This document shows positions 61,694 through 64,000 of a DNA stretch of 64,000 nucleotides, piece by piece; position 1 is the stretch's first letter; each line of letters starts with the position of its first letter. The position numbers and the translations under genes were made by a program. Under the pieces are notes generated by a model, which did not search any database, was not told the DNA's origin, and saw only the letters and a list, made by a program, of their open reading frames with translations. Source of the stretch: Endozoicomonas sp965232255 (GTDB lineage: Bacteria; Pseudomonadota; Gammaproteobacteria; Pseudomonadales; Endozoicomonadaceae); assembly GCA_965232255.1 (NCBI GenBank), contig OZ246962.1, positions 682,001 to 746,000 of the forward strand, in the 5' to 3' direction.

Positions 61694-62182
61694 GTGATTG
61701 ACATCGATGGATTCAGGCCAAATGTAGGCATTATCCTGGCAAATCATCGCGGTCAGTTATTGTGGGCACGACGCATCAGGCAAGATGCCTGGCAATTTCC
61801 CCAGGGCGGTATCAATGACGGGGAAACGCCGGAAGATGCTATGTACAGAGAACTTTTCGAGGAAATCGGCCTCCATCCTGAAGATGTCGAAATCCTTGGT
61901 TGTACCAGGGGCTGGTTACGCTATCGTCTGCCAAGACGACTGGTTCGCCGGGACCAACAACCTCTGTGCATCGGACAGAAACAGAAATGGTTTCTGCTGC
62001 AGCTGCTAAGCAATGACGACCGTATCCGGGTTGACCATACAGGTTCTCCGGAATTTGATGACTGGCGCTGGGTGAGTTACTGGTACCCCCTTGGTCAGGT
62101 GGTTTCGTTCAAGCGAGAGGTTTATCGCCGAGCCTTGAAGGAGTTGGTACCACGAGTTGGGAAACTGCAGTCTGACGGCTAG
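61694..62182 (+). CDS. rppH: RNA pyrophosphohydrolase RppH (NudH)
   Basis: A Nudix enzyme removing pyrophosphate from mRNA 5' ends, which starts RNase E-dependent decay. The Nudix box GGINDGETPEDAMYRELFEEIG is complete, and GFRPNVGI, QAWQFPQGG-type (here DAWQFPQGG), IGQKQKWFLLQL and WRWVSYWYPLGQVVSFKREVYRR match E. coli. I start at GTG 61694 (translating MIDIDGFRPNVG, 162 residues), matching the E. coli N-terminus, with GAGG upstream. An ATG at 61667 (nine residues longer) with AAGG close by is also possible. Confidence 0.93.
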   Translation: MIDIDGFRPNVGIILANHRGQLLWARRIRQDAWQFPQGGINDGETPEDAMYRELFEEIGLHPEDVEILGCTRGWLRYRLPRRLVRRDQQPLCIGQKQKWFLLQLLSNDDRIRVDHTGSPEFDDWRWVSYWYPLGQVVSFKREVYRRALKELVPRVGKLQSDG

Positions 62183-62301
62183 TGTCGTCGGATTTGCCCT
62201 TTGGCGGGGAAGATATTCAAATAACACATCAAGGTTCTGCCATGACTGCGTTTTCATAGTAAAGTTGCAGCAAATACTATCAGGCCGGATATGTGACGGA
62301 C

Positions 62302-64000
62302 ATGCTAACGACCCTGCGCAATATCGTACAGGAAGTCAGTTCAGCCTCTGATCTCCAGGTAGCGCTGCAAGTAATCGTGCAGCGGGTTCGTGGTGCCATG
62401 AAGACCGAGGTCTGTTCGGTCTATTTGTACGATCCAGAAAACACCTCCTACACCCTTATGGCGTCGGAAGGCTTGAACGCTTCATCGGTTGGCCAGGTGA
62501 CACTAGCCCACTGTGAAGGGCTGGTTGGTCAGGTTGGCCAGCGCGAAGAGCCGATCAATCTCGAAGATGCTGCCGCCCATCCAAACTTTCATTACATCCG
62601 CGAAACCGGCGAGGAGCGTTTTACCTCCTTTCTCGGTGTGCCCATTATCCACCAGCGGAAAAATCTCGGCGTCTTGGTAGTACAGCAGGTTGAACAGCGT
62701 CGCTTTGATGAGCACGAAGAAGCCTTTTTGATCACCATGTCGGCCCAGTTGGCCGGAGTGATCGCCCACGCCCAGGCCACCGGTTCCATTAACAACGTTT
62801 CCAGCCCTCGGCGCATTGTGCGCTTTCGTGGCAGTGCTGGTGCTACCGGTGTAGCCATTGGTGATGCTGTGGTCATCACCCAGCCCGCTGACCTGGGCGC
62901 AGTGCCAGAACAGGTCTGTCAGGATATCAACAGTGAGATCGCCCTGTTGGACAGTGCCCTGGCCGCAGTCAGAAAAGAGATGAAAGAGACCTCAAAGCGT
63001 CTTGCCGATCGCCTGCCAGCGGAAGAACAAGCACTTTTTGACGTCTATCTGCGCATGCTTGATGACCAGGCCCTCGGGCAAGAAATTCGCGAGCGCATCC
63101 GCAGCGGCTCCTGGGCCCAAGGTGCCTTACGACAGGTAATTAACGAACACATCCACAATTTTGAGATGATGGATGACCACTATCTCCGGGAACGGGCAGC
63201 CGATGTGCGTGACCTCGGGCGGCGCGTGCTGTCCTACTTGCAACAGGGCGAGCAGGCGCAAGTGCGCTATCCGCCAAACACCATTTTGATCAGTGAAGAG
63301 CTGTCGCCGGTTATGCTTGGCGAAGTGCCACAGGACGCTCTGGCCGGGCTGGTATCAGTGCGCGGCTCAAGCAATTCCCATGTGGCTATCCTGGCCCGGG
63401 CGCTCGGGGTTCCCACGGTGATGGGGGTTGTGGATTTACCATTTCACAAACTGTCCGGCAAAAAACTGATCGTTGATGGCAACCTCGGGCTGGTGTACTC
63501 CTCGCCTGCCCAGGAACTACTCGACTATTACACTGAGGTACTCGAAGAGGAAAACCAGTTCAGCAAGGGTCTGGAGGTCATCAGGGATCTGCCCTGCGAA
63601 ACCCCCGACAACTATCGCATCCCCCTGTGGGTCAATACCGGCCTGATGACCGATACCATTCGCTCACTGGATCGCGGCGCTGAAGGTGTCGGGTTGTACC
63701 GAACAGAAGTGCCCTTTATGGTTCGTGACCGCTTTCCCAGCGAGTCAGAACAGGAAAAAATCTACCGCCATCAGCTGGCGGCGTTTGCTCCTCGCCCGGT
63801 CACCATGCGTACGCTGGATATCGGTGGCGATAAATCCCTGAATTACTTTCCCATCAAGGAAGACAACCCGTTCTTGGGTTGGCGCGGCATTCGGGTAACA
63901 CTGGACCATCCGGAAATATTCCTGGTGCAGGTGCGTGCCATGCTCAAGGCCAGTGTCGGGCTGGATAATCTGCGGATTATGCTGCCGATGATATCGAGTA
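62302..64000 (+). CDS. ptsP: PtsP, enzyme I of the nitrogen phosphotransferase system (cut by window end)
   Basis: 566 codons are visible, open to the last base. The protein takes phosphate from PEP and passes it to NPr in the nitrogen-related PTS. An N-terminal GAF domain (about 15-160: KTEVCSVYLYD, FLGVPIIHQRKNLGVLVVQQ) precedes the enzyme I domains. The phosphorylated His is H360 in RGSSNSHVAILARALG. TIRSLDRGAEGVGLYRTE and RTLDIGGDKSL of the PEP-binding barrel follow. It begins MLTTLRNIV as E. coli PtsP does, and rppH-ptsP adjacency is conserved in E. coli. Confidence 0.95.
   Translation, partial: MLTTLRNIVQEVSSASDLQVALQVIVQRVRGAMKTEVCSVYLYDPENTSYTLMASEGLNASSVGQVTLAHCEGLVGQVGQREEPINLEDAAAHPNFHYIRETGEERFTSFLGVPIIHQRKNLGVLVVQQVEQRRFDEHEEAFLITMSAQLAGVIAHAQATGSINNVSSPRRIVRFRGSAGATGVAIGDAVVITQPADLGAVPEQVCQDINSEIALLDSALAAVRKEMKETSKRLADRLPAEEQALFDVYLRMLDDQALGQEIRERIRSGSWAQGALRQVINEHIHNFEMMDDHYLRERAADVRDLGRRVLSYLQQGEQAQVRYPPNTILISEELSPVMLGEVPQDALAGLVSVRGSSNSHVAILARALGVPTVMGVVDLPFHKLSGKKLIVDGNLGLVYSSPAQELLDYYTEVLEEENQFSKGLEVIRDLPCETPDNYRIPLWVNTGLMTDTIRSLDRGAEGVGLYRTEVPFMVRDRFPSESEQEKIYRHQLAAFAPRPVTMRTLDIGGDKSLNYFPIKEDNPFLGWRGIRVTLDHPEIFLVQVRAMLKASVGLDNLRIMLPMISS

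Noticed and set aside
1..64000. tRNA, rRNA or prophage genes
   Set aside because: I saw no T-loop/acceptor pattern, no rRNA-like sequence, and no integrase, capsid or terminase genes.

Overview
The window looks like the chromosome of a gammaproteobacterium of about 50% GC. SerA, ArgS, ArgR, RppH, PtsP, Can and the SbcCD proteins all have E. coli-like layouts and key motifs. Eukaryote-like genes, a lipobox autotransporter, abundant IS200/IS605 traces and an arginine deiminase cluster suggest a host-associated marine lineage such as Oceanospirillales/Endozoicomonadaceae. That assignment is inference. No rRNA, tRNA or CRISPR array was seen.

Layout. 1-0.7 kb: end of transaldolase. 0.8-4.8 kb: SmtB/CadC-like metal sensor, Zn/Cd/Pb P-type ATPase and a pentapeptide-repeat protein. 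4.9-8.5 kb (minus): type I secretion adaptor and ABC ATPase. 8.9-15.3 kb (minus): two tandem copies of a three-gene AaeXAB-like exporter (DUF1656, HlyD adaptor, FUSC pump). 15.5-19.3 kb: arsR-acr3-arsD-arsA arsenic operon with two matching ATCGT-N6-ACGAT palindromes, then a convergent MOSC gene. 20.5-24.1 kb: a large autotransporter. 24.3-30.0 kb: an unusual block with a eukaryotic-type glutathione synthetase, a six-hairpin-glycosidase-like protein, and a convergent RING/ankyrin/Sel1 protein. 30.3-38.6 kb (minus): gltS, sbcC, sbcD, a DUF5329-like protein, serA and a DUF4404-like protein.

38.9-47.2 kb is the mobile region: a tnpB-only IS, an acylpyruvase gene, a complete tnpA/tnpB IS605-type element, a 1303-residue protein with two tandem zincin-like domains (one with an inactivated zinc motif), and an inverted remnant of a tnpB 3' end. 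47.5-57.1 kb is arginine-centred: arcA-arcB-arcC (minus), diverging from a YfcC-type permease and argR, then a tRNA-editing protein, pepD and argS. A perfect FNR/ANR box lies between arcA and the permease. 57.3-64.0 kb: an orphan receiver, a host-attachment-family protein, an aromatic amino acid permease with its own FNR box, beta-carbonic anhydrase, an AmpD-like amidase, rppH, and the start of ptsP, which runs off the window.

Strongest leads: the RING-H2/ankyrin/Sel1 protein (28019-30031) as a candidate ubiquitin-ligase effector, and the IS-bracketed double zincin (43123-47034) as a candidate acquired effector or secreted protease. Both rest on motif reading and need structure prediction and database searches.
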